Shown: positions 11,146 through 21,979, counted from the first letter of the stretch. The stretch is DNA of 64,000 nt from Diphasiastrum complanatum (GCA_029204225.1 CM055103.1:55299592-55363591), one strand, 5' to 3'. Numbers and translations: made by a program. Notes: a model not told the origin generated them from the sequence alone.

Positions 11146-11179
11146 ATATTAGTCTAAAATCATTTGAAATACCACTTTT

Positions 11180-11480
11180 AGAAAGTGAGGAAAAAGTAGG
11201 AGATCTCTTTCTCATCCGATTTCATGCTTATACATGAGTTCTCTTGGGTTCATCTATCCATTGGTGCACTATATTGATGATATCTTGCAATCTTGTGTGT
11301 AGAGTGCTCATATTTTGTTATATTCAGATCCACACATGTGAAATATATTAGCTTACTATTTTTGTATGGAAAAAAACTTCATTTTATCATAAGTTTGATG
11401 TTTGATCAGTATCTTATTGAGTTTGCATCTCTTTCATTAAGTAGATGTTGATTTTCTATGTTGCAAATGGTGTAGATGGA
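11180..11480 (+). mobile_element. Copia LTR relic, A1
   Basis: Reads as a diverged copy of the minus-strand LTR at 47036-47804, here in plus orientation. A shared core (GGTTCTCTTGGGTTCA-like, then CCATTGGTGCACTATA, then ATCTTGCAAT) keeps its order. It interrupts the gypsy gag. Confidence 0.6.
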
Positions 11481-12348
11481 TGTTTTCATGATTTTACAGC
11501 AAGGAATGTTTCTGGAAAACAAATTTTGTTCAATGACTTTGATGATCAAGTTGATGATCAAGAGGTTGATCTCAAAGGGCTTCAACAACATGAAAGGGGA
11601 AATGGCAATTTGGAGCTAGTCAAGAGCATCAGAGGAGAGTCAATTGGCAAAGATGGTTTGGATCTATTTTGTAGGTTATTGAAGACTCAAGTAAGGCCAA
11701 AGGAGTAAGAAGGAAGTGTTTTTAGAGTTTACTTTACTTGTTCTATCTTATGTTTGAGCAATTTCATGTGGATGTGTGCAAATTATCAAGATATGTCTAA
11801 ACTAGCTACATTGGTGAGCATCATTTTGATGTTGGAGCTATAGTAGCATTTGGTTGGTTTTTCTGATGGAAATGAAGCTATTGGAGGTTCATTATGTCAC
11901 TCATTCATGATCAAGTCATCAAGTGATGATGGCATCTTATGGCAAGATGGAGATGGAGGCTCATTCATGGAGTTTCATGGTGGATACATGGTAAGAAAGG
12001 ACAAAGAAGGAGAAGATAGGCAAGCCATGATTGATCACTCACATTTATTGTTTGGTTGTTGTAATTTTCTAGAGAGTGAAGTTGATATCATGGAGGAATC
12101 ATTCATTTACATTCTATATGCCTACTAATGATATTCCTACTACATCAGGGGTATATCCGAATCTCAACTCATAGAAGAAGAAATACAATAATATGCTGCA
12201 GTGGATTAAAGATTTACAAGAAGATGAGGTCTTGGAAGCCACTAAACCTGCAGTCAAAGTCCATTCTTCACTTGCGCCACCTTCGAATTTACGTAATCCA
12301 TGAACAAATGTCAATACGCAATTATACCATCACGAAAAATCCTTCAAG
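11481..12348 (+). other. Unassigned, weakly coding-like sequence
   Basis: Two open frames (11445-11708 and 11850-12128) rich in Asp, Gly and His have no recognised domain. Bases 12128-12348 may be a decayed upstream part of the protease-bearing polyprotein that follows. Confidence 0.3.
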
Positions 12349-13000
12349 ATGATCGAACCTGAAGCACTGCAAATAGAACTGATCATGGATATTCTATCTA
12401 AGAATATGGATGTTACATTGGGAGAATTTCTTAAGTTGGTGCCTCAAGCGAAAGAAGTGTTAGCAGAAAGATTGTCTCATATTGAGCCAACAGTCCAGCA
12501 GGAACCATTATTTTGTGCCAGTTTTGAAGAATCAAATGAAGAACTCAATGTAGGGGTAGCCTGGGAAAGTGAGTAGAGAAACATCACCTTGCCAATACAG
12601 CACAAACAATTTGGTAAAGAGATAGCCATGATAGATGGAGGTTCATGAGTTAATCTAATCTCAACAAAGCTACGTGCCAAATGGGGCCTTACAAAAATGA
12701 AGCCTGCAACTTTTGTTATCAAGCTAGCTGATCAGACGTCCTAAAGGCATAGTAGAAGACATACATGTTAAGATTGTTGGAGTTTAGTTTGCCATTACTT
12801 TTGTAGTAATGAACTTAAAGGAAGGATTTAAAGGAAGCACCAAATGTTTATCGTATTCTATTGGGACGTCCATGGGTACAAGTTGTGCAAGTAATTCATA
12901 ACTATGGGGAAACAGAAAATTTACATGTCAGAATCGTGAGTGTGCAATCAAAGTTGATCCAATCACTTAGACAATCAACTAGTGGTCCATAAAGGAGATG
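12349..13000 (+). pseudogene. Ty3/gypsy protease fragment, A1
   Basis: An open segment 12349-12576 continues, past in-frame stops, into MIDGGS (about 12631-12645), then VNLISTKL and FVIKLAD. After frame changes an IVFYWDVHGYKL segment is what remains of the LLGRPW motif. This is the layout of a retroviral-type aspartic protease of gypsy elements, with DGGS in place of the usual D-(S/T)-G. A TGA follows DGGS directly. The fragment ends at the block A boundary with no reverse transcriptase. It is not clearly part of the same element as the LTR at 8871. Confidence 0.6.
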
Positions 13001-13005
13001 ATGAT

Positions 13006-14152
13006 TCAGTTGATCAAGATTGCCATCGGTGTCTTACTTCTGGTCACAGCTAGTACTTCTTCTTTTGTCTTTATGGACATCATTGTCTCGATCTCTATCA
13101 GATTCACTGGAGGCCATTCATCCTCCATTTTAGCTTTGCCCTTCTCTTGAGATCGTATTATAGATGGTTTGTGTAGAAACTTGACTGATCTGGGGGTGTC
13201 AACTACTCTTTCATCTTGTGATCTATGATTCACAAGTCCTAGTCTTACATTAGGTGCCACTAAGGCTTCTCTGCAAGCCCAATATCTATCTTCCTGGTGA
13301 CCAGTCTTTTTGCAAAAAGCACAAACTGTGTTAGGACAGTTTCTATTCAAGTGGTTTCCTTGGCAGAATCGACATAGTATACCTAGTGGTTGGTCAAATG
13401 GTTTCCTTTGGCCTAACAAATTCTGTTGTCGCTTTAAGAAGTTCACATTTGAAGCTAATGTTGACATATTCTCATTCATGACATCCATGTATCCTTTGAG
13501 CATCTCTTTCATGTCATCTAGACCAGAATTAGATCCAGTACTCTCATATCCCTTCTCTGGGCCAGAAACTTGCCTTCTAGTATTAGGTGGCATCAATTCT
13601 AAAAGTCTGGGTGGTGGCTGTGGTTCTGGCATTGCTGCTAGAGGTCTTCGCTCTTGTAATGGCTGGGGATTGTTGTGGATTTGATTTCCTCTAAATGTAT
13701 TATGCTCCCACACATCCGTTCTAAGGTTTATGTTATTCACAACTCTAGATATGTTTGATGCATTTGTGATGGCAATTTGTGCATCCTCCACTACAAGAGC
13801 TTTACTTACGGCTTCCATTAAAGTCTGAGGGCTCTTCTGACGTACTACAAGTTGTATGTCATCTCTTAGGCCTCTCAGAAAGAAAGTGAGTAATAGTTGG
13901 GGGGTAATTACACCATGACATCTACCTCTACTGTGTTGATTCAGTTAATCTACGATGATATTGACGAACTGTTTCACCTTCACCTTGTTGAAGTGAGCTG
14001 ATTGTAAACAACAAACCATCGGGGGTGCGATGTGGAGCATACTCAAGTAGAAACAGTCTAAGAAATTCTTCGGTGGTCTCAATAGATCTCCTAGGCAAGC
14101 TATAATACCATCTCCTCACTGATCCAGTCAAGTTAAGTGCGAAAAACATCAT
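13006..14152 (-). pseudogene. Ty3/gypsy gag, minus strand
   Basis: The minus strand encodes a gag polyprotein in two segments. The upstream segment (14152 to 13928) carries MMFFALNLTGSVRRWYYSLP and TTEEFLRLFLLEYA, a PF03732 capsid domain. A frameshift near 13925 leads into ITPQLLLTFFLRGLRDDIQ and then a 270-codon open frame. Two zinc-knuckle motifs follow near 13280-13380: CRFCQGNHLNRNC fits CX2CX4HX4C, and CAFCKKTGHQEDRYWAC is imperfect. The end resembles the gag-protease linker (VLAVTRSK). The frame crosses the block A boundary at about 13022, so its last codons and stop come from A1 DNA. Its primer region is the tandem array at 14560-15310. Confidence 0.85.
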
Positions 14153-14555
14153 TCCGTGGTGGGGATCGGTGATCTGATCTAACTGTAATAGGGACCTCAG
14201 AGGACATTTCCTAACTTGGAAGTGAGGTGTTGCACTCCAACTTTAACACAGCGCACTCAGAGGCTCCTAGGCTTGTCGACTGGTTTAGTGAAAAGACAAT
14301 AAGCACCTAACAACACAAAGTTTTTCTTCTAGTCTTGGAGCCTATTTTAGAGCTAATACGAGTAATTGATTCGCATCTTTCAATCTTTTTCAGTTCATCG
14401 ATACAATGAAGAAAAGATCTTCCCCAATGGATAATTCCTCAAAATGGTCTATCTTCAAGCAGTACGGTGTTTCTAGACAATCCAAATCAGTTCTCACAAC
14501 AATAGATAATGATCTCATTTCTTAGAGAGACAACAACCTTCTTTCAAGCAATCAA
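14153..14555 (-). other. Leader between primer array and gag
   Basis: On the minus strand this is the untranslated or decayed coding stretch between the PBS-bearing repeats and gag. No other feature was recognised. Confidence 0.4.
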
Positions 14556-14559
14556 TGAC

Positions 14560-15310
14560 CACTTCCAAGTAGCTCCCGACAGACGCACCAAAAATGTTAC
14601 ATGTGCGTCTGACGGTCTAAACAACATAATCATTCTCAACACTTGCGATCTCAGACACATGAAATTTGTAGACCATTGATAGTATGACTATCCTTCAAGC
14701 AATATTCCCTTATCAAGCCTCTCCTGGCAGATGCACCAAAAATGTTACATGTGCCGCTGACGGTCTAAACAACGTACTCATTCAATTTAGCAAATTCTTA
14801 GGACATTCTATTTGTATGATAACTACTTACCAAACAATAGTCCCTTATCAAGCCACTCCCGGCAGATGCACCAAAAATGTTATGTGTGTGGTTGATGGTC
14901 TAAAGAACAGAATCATTCTCAACCCTTGCAATCCATACACATGAAATCTGTAGACCATTGATAGTATGACTACCCTTCAAGCAATATTCCCTTATCAAGC
15001 CACTCCTAGCAGATGCACAAAAAATGTTACGTGTGCGGCTGACGGTCTAAACAACGTACTCATTCAATTTAGCAAATTCTTAGGACATTCCATTTGTATG
15101 ATAATTACTTTCCAAACAATAGTCCCTTATCAAGCCACTCCTGGCAGACGCACCAAAAATGTTACGTGTGTGGCTGACGGTCTAAACAACGTACTCATTC
15201 AATTTAGCAAATTCTTAGGACATTCCATTTGTATGATAACTACTTTCCAAACAATAGTCCCTTATCAAGCCACTCCCAGTAGATGCACCAAAAATGTTAC
15301 GACATTTTCC
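14560..15310 (-). repeat. Tandem array of LTR-end/PBS units, B1
   Basis: About six units spaced roughly 132-150 bp (similar points at 14683, 14815, 14965, 15097 and 15232, plus a unit near 14565-14650). On the minus strand each contains TAACATTTTTGGTGC(G/A)TCTG followed by GGGAG or GGAGTGG. TGGTGCGTCTGTCGGGA looks like a gypsy primer binding site just after an LTR end in CA. The unit nearest gag matches this best. The tRNA would have CAGACGC as its 3' acceptor strand, which could be a tRNA-Arg; this was not checked. Apparent open frames across the array on the plus strand are by-products of the periodicity. Confidence 0.8.
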
Positions 15311-16860
15311 ACTAAGGGGATCAAAGCTAAGGGAAAAATAACATAACAGGATACAGCACCACTATGTGTTCAGTGTCGTGCTATTACGAGAATGGTCATA
15401 CACGTCTCAAACACAAAGCTAACTCGGGGATCCCTGACATGTTCTATCGACCAAACTGTAACTCTATAGCTAATAGAAGTTTTCCAGGCCTCTAGAGACA
15501 TAGCCTATAAAGGGTTATACTCACTTTCTCAGTCTTCTTGAAACTCACGACCTTCACTAATGATATCTTGCTCACTTGCGAAGTTCTAGAGCTACCTTCT
15601 CCTCATATTCTTCTCGAGGATCTCTTCCAGAATCCTTGATGATATCATTTAAGTTTTCTAACACATACTCTGGCAATTGATCGGGAAGCCCTAGATGCAA
15701 TTTAGTATATTCAGCCCTAGACTAAACCATAAAAACAGACCTTTGTTAGCTTATGAATCAAATAAAAGATAAAGATTTCAACATTGTTCCAACCAAGGAA
15801 TAGTGAGATTTACACCACCAGGATGCATAGAGAGACATACAAGACTGCACTTAGTTCCTCTTGACAAAGCAAGACTGAAATCTTTTAAAGCCTTTATTCA
15901 TAATCCAACAAGATAAAGTATAGCTGAAAAGTAAAATATAGTACTATAAAGCACCATAAAGCATAACCACTTTCAAGACACCCAGCTAATACCTGCCACC
16001 ATCCCACATAGCAAAACCGTGCAAGTTAGTTACGTGAGAAAGATACGTGTCATAGCTGAATGTCAGTTGTCAGTTGTTATTCATGTCCAAAAAAGTTAAA
16101 ATACTTAATAGCTTCGAATAGCATTTAGAAACACCAAACAAACATTGTTTTGGCAATAGGCAAGGCTGTTATATCACCGTATCAAGATGAGTGTCATGCT
16201 GATCAGCTTACGGGCAGTTGGTCCATATTAGTTCATTTTTAGTTTTAGAAGGAGTATGAAAAGTTTTAATTGTTTATGTTTTTCTTAGCCAAAAGACTTG
16301 GGTGTACTGGTATTAGAGCAAATCCATGCTATGCTAGCCCAAGTGACCCTTACAGAGCAAGGTGTGTCACACGCTACTGTCCATACTCTTGAGCATATCC
16401 ATGCTTTCCAGTTGTATCTCACAAAAGGTCTAAAGTAACACTTAATAGGTTAGGGTACAGTAACACCATGATTGTTATATAAAAGTCATATAACAACCAT
16501 GGTATGGGGACATTGATTTGGATAGACATGATTAGTTATTTATTAAGTGATTTTTTGTGTCTTTACTAGGTATTAGGACAGATCCGTGCCATTCTAACCC
16601 GTTCGTAAAAACAATGTATCTTATGCATTTCCATGCTGTTTAAGATTGTCCTATTGGAGTCCTTACTATAAGGTTCTTTGACAAGGGTTTCTTTGAGAAT
16701 TTGTATGGAAAATACTATCTTTTTCTTAAGTCATTTCTTTAGCAAAAGGGAAGAGGTATATTGAAGAAACTTAAAACAATCAGAATCAAGCACCAGAATT
16801 TCTTCAACATGTTGAACCTGCCGAAGATACCAAGGCACCAACTGTGACCTTAACGGGGAC
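15311..16860. other. Probable gypsy LTR (minus) and unassigned sequence
   Basis: The part adjoining the array should be the 5' LTR of the minus-strand gypsy element, but its outer boundary was not found. A PBS-like TGGTATTAGAGC lies at 16308-16319 on the plus strand. A diverged copy of its surroundings (GGTATTAG...ATCC) lies near 16568-16605. No coding domain was recognised. Confidence 0.35.
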
Positions 16861-18367
16861 TGTTGAAAACTAAGCCACAGTTGTCTCCTTGGTGAATGAC
16901 TAATTTATATTTCATGATTCTTTCTTCACATTTATTGATCTTTGATCTAGGGTCAGGTGAAACCAACTTTGGTTCTACGTATGCTCATCTGATACTTGCA
17001 GGAATCACAAACTTAGACAACCAATTTATTTGAAGAACGTCTACAACGGTCTTCCAGCTGATCTCCAGCAAAGGGTAACCAATCCTTTCATAATTTCAAA
17101 TTTAGATGTTAAGTTCAATCATTTGAAGTCATTGAAGACTTGGCCATCTTCAACGACTTTCAAGAAACTAGCATTTAGAAAAGTCTGCAGAAATACATTA
17201 CTTTCGCGACAGTCTGTAGAAATGAACTATGTTCATGACAGTTTCACGACAATTTTGCAAAAGTTTCGCGACAATTTTGCGAAACTAGGATAGTTCAACA
17301 GTTTAGACTATTTCACGGAGGTTTCGCAAAACTTGCACAGTTCAAAAGTTTAACTATTTTTAACACCAACTTTTTCGCGAAATGTTCACGAAGAGAGAGA
17401 AAATTCCCAAAGGTCATCTATTTCATGAGTTAAACTGTTTTAAAGACACCTTCATCCTTTTAAAGGCACCTTTTCCATTTTGAGAGCACCTTCACCTTTT
17501 TAAGGGCACCTTCGGCTTTTTCGCAAAATCCCGAAGAGAGAGAAAATGTCGAAGGTCATCTATTTTGAACGAGGAACGTTCCCAGCCACTTTCTGAAATT
17601 TGCGAAGTGAGAGAAATTTGTGATGCCCTTGTCCACGTCAACATTCCCTACGGGTTGATAGTATACACTATGTATAGTTGTCACATAAGCCATATACTTC
17701 CAAGTACAACGGCTTACCTAATTAGGTGAAAATCATTTAATGTAGTTAATACATGGATGCAATCTATAAATAGATCATCCTAGCACAGATTACGGGAGAC
17801 ACTCCATCCATGAGACGTATGATTTTTGAGCCTCCCAGTTACGCCGTCATTCTGGTTGTAACTGTCACTGTTGTGCTTCAGTGTAATATAGTAGCAATAC
17901 ACTTTTCTATCTGTGTATAACGTAGATGAATGTTTATTGTGATTTGAATGCACTCTATCGTTGTTTGATCGTGTTTGTTAACTCACTCTGACTAGAACAC
18001 GGACGTCTACGACTCCTGAGTTTCTGATTAGACGATGGCTATCTTTGACGACTAAGGGACTCATGATATCATACTGCTATTGCAATCTATTTCAGAACAA
18101 ATCTTCATATTGAATCTGACTTATATTAATACCACACATGCACAAACCATCTCTAATCTCTTCGGTGAACTGTACTCTCATTTGTGTGTATGAACTAATT
18201 CTTAAGATCATGTTGAGCAACTAGAACACTTTAAGCTATGATTATACTTAACATAGCTCTCTATTAGATTGGTTTTCCATCTAGCAGTTGATTGTAATGG
18301 GAGAGCTGTTCCACAATATTCCTGCTCTCTTCTCCGTTCGCATTCTTCTATATCCCTTGCCCCATTA
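16861..18367 (+). mobile_element. Solo copia LTR, B1
   Basis: About 1.5 kb starting TGTTGAAAACTAAGCC and ending CCCATTA, where the relative at 20653-21912 ends CCCATCA followed by a primer site. Here the LTR is followed directly by CACTA-derived sequence with no PBS, so it looks like a solo LTR. A TATA box lies at 17765-17772. A-rich runs and repeated CACCTT-containing units of about 26 bp occur near 17440-17530. Open frames inside it are not genes. Confidence 0.75.
17765..17772 (+). promoter_or_regulatory. TATA box in copia LTR
   Basis: TATAAATA followed by GATCATCC, conserved in all three long copies of this LTR (17765, 21317 and about 61129). This indicates the retroelement promoter. Confidence 0.7.
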
Positions 18368-18409
18368 GCTTGCACATGATCATCCTCCGAAAATGTGTAT
18401 GATCTTGTC

Positions 18410-18628
18410 ATGAGATGCATCAGCTGGCAAATGTCATGAGGTGCATCAGCTGGCAGCGCCATGTCCTCCATGTCCTCCATGTCTTCCATGAGGTGCATCA
18501 GCTGGCAACGCCATGTCATGAGGTGCATCAGCTGGCAGCGCCATGTCCTCCACGACATCTCTATCTTCTGGAATGACTTGAATCATGAACCACCATCTGG
18601 GATCTGAACGATCGGCATGAAAGACCGC
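18410..18628 (-). pseudogene. CACTA DUF4216-like exon 2 with peptide minisatellite, B1
   Basis: Minus-strand exon starting at 18628 after a CAG acceptor. It reads AVFHADRSDPRWWFMIQVIP then DRDVVED, the expected end of a DUF4216 domain (QVFY...W.vv). It continues into repeats of MALPADAPHD encoded by a 30-bp unit, followed by a Gly-His-rich stretch. The unit is present twice in B1 and once in B2. The frame then meets stops near 18430. The exon joins in phase with exon 1 across a 170-bp intron (18629-18798, GT...AG). Confidence 0.65.
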
Positions 18629-18798
18629 CTGTAATTGATCAATGTTACCATAAACGTTGACTCATAGTTAGTATTTATAGCTATGTTACAATTGCTTGGG
18701 TATTACTATACAAAATATACACTTTTTGCAATACATTGAAAATTGATTGATTGACAACAAAAGAGCATAGATATCTTGAAGACATAGAAGAAATATAC

Positions 18799-19146
18799 CT
18801 GCTCACATTGTTGAGAAAAAACGAATGTATCGCTTTGACCTATCCAAAGCTTGGTAGAGTCAATGGCAAAATAACCACTCATCTTTCATGACAGTTGCAT
18901 TGGGACCATTGCAAATAACTTTGAACCATTTGACATCAAATATGAAAAAGTTGAATTGCCTAAATCCAACTTCGAGGATGTCATTGATTGTCCCACAACA
19001 ATCAAGCTGAGAAGAGAGTAAATTGGTGTCAATCGTGCTTGCTCGACTCTCTTGGGTAAAATTTGCCATGACTCCACAATTGTACGTGTTTCTATTTTTG
19101 TCAATGCACTCCATACGGAAGTGTCGTCCATGCGTCCATAGTGCAT
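18799..19146 (-). pseudogene. CACTA transposon DUF4216-like exon 1, B1
   Basis: Minus strand. It reads CGVMANFTQESRAS, then CCGTINDILEVGFRQFNFFIFDVKWF, and, after a frameshift near 18865, AIDSTKLWIGQSDTFVFSQQ. These match the DUF4216 pattern next to plant En/Spm transposases (YYG-x-(I/L)-x-x-I-(I/L)-E-(V/L), then F-x-C-x-W-F, then (D/E)-x-F-x-x-(A/S)-Q-Q). The exon ends at a CAG/GTATAT donor. It lies downstream, in the same orientation, of the tnp2 and DUF4218-like pieces, as in CACTA elements. No CACTA terminal inverted repeat was seen. Confidence 0.7.
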
Positions 19147-19815
19147 TGTATTTTTTGTACTGAATGAAATGGAACTAAATTTGTTAGGAATACAAGAAAC
19201 ATATACAAAATTGTAGGTACAATTGTTTTAATTAACATGTGAATGATGTAAATCGCACCCCCTTGCATATTCCCGCTCTCGCACTATTACTTCCTGGTTG
19301 TTTGCCAAGGCTTCTCTAAGGGCCTCACAAAGCCAATCAAGCGTCATGTCCTTGGGTAGAAGGGCGAGGTCAAGTCAATATGGTTGTCTTCTATGCTCTC
19401 TCCTAAAAGTGGCTCAAGCAGTTTGTCTACGAGCCTTGGCCTCTTCGTATAGCGAAATCCACTTTTGCATTTCTTCGCTATTAAGAATGCAAAACTTATT
19501 CACCTTCTCCCTAAAGGACTCACTCATTCTCATGATCGCTCATTTTCCTTGAGGAACCTCTCCAACAACACGCTCATCATCCTTCTTATCCCAAAGACAA
19601 GAAATAGAAGAATCGCTATGATCAAGGAACTCCGTGATGTAAACCATGGACTCTTGCACTAGCTATCCTTCCGACATGCTACCCTCAGGACTTGCTCTTT
19701 TTCTTGCCGAAGCCTTTCAATGTTTTCATGAATCATTCCAAGAAAAATGCTTGAATTAAAAAAATGGATCAATGTTAATGAGAGAACATGGGAATTACCA
19801 CAATAGCAATAGTCT
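19147..19815 (-). other. CACTA internal remnant, unassigned
   Basis: Lies between the DUF4218-like and DUF4216-like parts on the minus strand. Two short open frames on the opposite strand have no recognised domain. A decayed coding or intronic part of the transposon is the likely origin. Confidence 0.35.
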
Positions 19816-19985
19816 AAGATTAGGCAATTGACACAAGTATATGATGTATCTGCAATGGCCACCTCATCTACCAAATGCACAATGATATGTATTTGAATGG
19901 TGAGAATGGATGTGGGAAAGTGCTTCTTGATCAAACACACTTCCTCGATGGAGCTTTGTCTTGCCGCCTCAATGGATGCCAGCGA
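19816..19985 (-). pseudogene. CACTA DUF4218-like fragment, B1
   Basis: Minus strand. It reads SSIEEVCLIKKHFPTSILTI then HIIVHLVDEVAI. DUF4218 proteins of CACTA elements have a similar segment: a short acidic lead, then C-x-L-(E/K)-K-x-F-P-x-(A/S), then H-(L/I)-x-(V/I)-H-L-x-x-E. The domain is cut short downstream. Confidence 0.65.
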
Positions 19986-20101
19986 TATCTCCTTGGATAA
20001 GATTTATCTTCATAAGAAAGAGAAACAACAATGACATACGCATTAGTAAGATCATCACCTTGAATCACCCCCAAAAAAAATGATGTGAGTCATATGCGCA
20101 T

Positions 20102-20577
20102 TCACCGTACCTCACCAAACCACTGATTTTGTAGATTGCACTCCTTAACTCCTCTGTCAAAAACCCTCTCAAGACCAGGGGAAGCACAAACTGCATGCAC
20201 AAAAACAATTTGGTCATTGAGATACATATATGCACAATTATTGTGGATGCACATAAAATTTAATATAATACCATGAATCGAACCTGAACATTCCCCATAT
20301 CCAGGAAAGTCGTGCATCGTCCACATCAAGATCCCCTTTACCACAAAATCTCTTTGTCTCAATGGTCTTGATATATCACTCACTTGAACACCTTGCCATA
20401 GAATCTTTAGCTCATCTATCAAGGGAGCCATATACACATCCATATTTTTTGCCTTGTATTTTTCCGGGATAAGAAGGGTGAGCATTAGGTGCCCCTTCTT
20501 GATACTTAGCCAAAGGGGGATGTTGTAATTTAGAAGGACAACCGGCCAAGTGGACCATGATGTGGATCTTGCTAAAA
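20102..20577 (-). pseudogene. tnp2: CACTA transposase (tnp2 family) fragment, B1
   Basis: An open minus-strand frame matching part of the En/Spm tnp2 transposase (PF02992). It contains STSWSTWPVVLLNYNIPLWL near its start, then LTLLIPEKYKAKNMDVYMAP, LIDELKILWQGV and ILMWTMHDFPGYGECSG. The family has W-P-V-x-L-x-x-Y-N-(L/I)-P-P-W, L-L-I-P-G, D-(V/I)-Y-L-x-P-L-(I/V)-(D/E)-(D/E)-L and L-W-T-I-x-D-(F/Y)-P-A-Y-G in the same order. The open frame continues upstream of its first ATG (20485) to about 20577, which shows that the true start is lost. It ends before the zinc-binding and catalytic remainder of the domain. The orientation matches the DUF4218-like and DUF4216-like pieces. Confidence 0.85.
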
Positions 20578-20652
20578 GCCCTTAATGAATGTTAGGTTCT
20601 ATAGAGTGAATTGATACTCGAGTTATACCCCCCTCCAAATGGCGGCCGCGGA

Positions 20653-21912
20653 CTGTGAATGACTAATTTCTATTTCATGATTCTTCCTGCATGTTTATTG
20701 ATCATCGATCTAGGGTCAGGTGAAACCAACTTTGGTTCTACGTCTGCTCATCTGATACCTGCAGGAATCACAAACTTAGACAGCCAATTTATTTTTCCGG
20801 CTGATCTCCAACAAAGAGTAACCAATCTTGTCATAATTTCAAAGTTCAAATTTCAAGTTTAATAACTTGAAGTCATTGAAGACTTGGCCAATACATTACT
20901 TTTTTAACAATCTGCAGAAATACACTATGCTTTCGCATTTCCCTGAAATGCGACACTTACATAGTTCAAAAGTTTAACTGCTTTTGACACACCTTCGGCT
21001 CTTTACAAAAAATGTGGAGAGAGAGAGAATTCCCAAAGGTCATCTATTTTCATGTATTACGCTGTTTTAAAGACATCGCCATCTTTTTGAGGGCACCTTC
21101 AGCTTTCTGCAAAAAATATGAAGAGAGAGAAAAATCCCGAAGGTCATCTAAAATAGACGAGGAATGTTCCAGTGACGTCCTCGTCCGTGTCAACGATGCT
21201 GAATTATTGACCGTATATACTATGGACAGTTGTCACAAAAGCCATATACTTCCAAGTACAACAGCTTTCCTAATTAGGTTACAAGCATTCAATATAATTA
21301 ATACATGGATGAAGTCTATAAATAGATCATCCAAGCACTGATTACGAGCTGCTCCATCCATAAGATGCATTTTTGAGCCTCCCAATTACGCCGTCATTTT
21401 TTGTTGTCATTGCTATTTGTATTGTGCTTCAGTCTAATATAGCAGCAGCTTGCTTTTATCTATGTAATATGTAGATGAATGCTTGTTGTGATTGAATGCA
21501 CTTTTATTGATGTTTGATCGCACTTGTTTACTCACTCTGATTAGAACCCGGACGTCTACGACTCATCAGTTTCTGATCAGACGATGGTTGTCTTTGACGC
21601 CTGAGGAACTCGCGATATCATACTACTCTTCCATTTATATCAAAACTATACTTCACGTTGAATCTGATTTCAATAGTACCACATACAAACCTCTCTAATC
21701 TCTTCGGTGGATTGTACTCTTGTTTTAGAGTATGAATTAATTTTTTAAGATCCTGTTGGGCAATCACAATGCATTAAGCTATGATCATCTTTAGCATAAG
21801 TTGTCTATTAGATTGTTTTTGCACCTAGCATCCGATTAAAATGGGAGAGTTGTTCCGCAATATTTTTGCTCTTTTCTCCGTTCTTGTTCTTCCTATCTCC
21901 CTTGTCCCATCA
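20653..21912 (+). mobile_element. 5' LTR of copia element Copia-1
   Basis: Homologous to the solo LTR at 16861-18367 but lacking its first 35 or so bases. It begins at TGTGAATGACTAATTT, fused to CACTA-derived sequence, and has internal deletions. It ends CCCATCA, three bases before a tRNA-Met primer site. A TATA box lies at 21317-21324. Confidence 0.8.
21317..21324 (+). promoter_or_regulatory. TATA box in Copia-1 LTR
   Basis: TATAAATA in the same context as in the solo LTRs. Confidence 0.65.
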
Positions 21913-21915
21913 GAT

Positions 21916-21927
21916 TGGTATCAGAGC
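21916..21927 (+). promoter_or_regulatory. Primer binding site (initiator tRNA-Met), Copia-1
   Basis: TGGTATCAGAGC just inside the 5' LTR end. Confidence 0.9.
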
Positions 21928-21979
21928 TTAGCTCAAATAAACCAAGACATTAACTTTGTTCTATTTGTGTACTATTATC

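Larger units (their letters stand above)
353..13022 (+). repeat. Large direct duplication, block A copy 1 (A1)
   Basis: This 12.7-kb stretch recurs in the same orientation at 32859-46869. Sampled stretches differ by only a few substitutions per several hundred bases. The coordinate offset is about 32506 at the left end, 32508 through the reverse-transcriptase part and 33847 at the right end. The steps are explained by a longer (CT)n tract and about 1.2 kb of extra sequence in A2. The last shared bases are GATCAAGATTG. Beyond them A1 runs into a minus-strand gypsy gag and A2 into a minus-strand copia leader. Confidence 0.95.
14650..20652 (+). repeat. Large direct duplication, block B copy 1 (B1)
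   Basis: Matches 59010 to the window end in the same orientation. The offset is 44358 at the left, 43364 after about 1.0 kb that is absent from B2 (about 15560-16570), and 43335 after the 18.4-kb minisatellite. It starts inside the PBS array. The right end is not defined, because B2 runs off the window at the equivalent of about 20670. Confidence 0.95.

Noticed and set aside
14684-15346. Plus-strand open frames with repeated YQATPGRCTKNV peptides (also 59042-59704)
   Set aside because: They follow the PBS array. The element is read on the minus strand, and the array interrupts and restarts the frame at units of differing length.
17030-17293. Open frame of 87 codons (also 60394-60657)
   Set aside because: Lies inside a copia LTR and has no protein similarity.
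18208-18558. Minus-strand open frame rich in MHLMEDMEDM
   Set aside because: It is another frame of the CACTA minisatellite; the frame continuing the DUF4216-like domain encodes ALPADAPH instead.
20642-20649. NotI site GCGGCCGC near the CACTA/LTR junction, possible vector scar
   Set aside because: B2 has nearly the same sequence lacking one base in the site, and no vector sequence adjoins. A chance site is enough.
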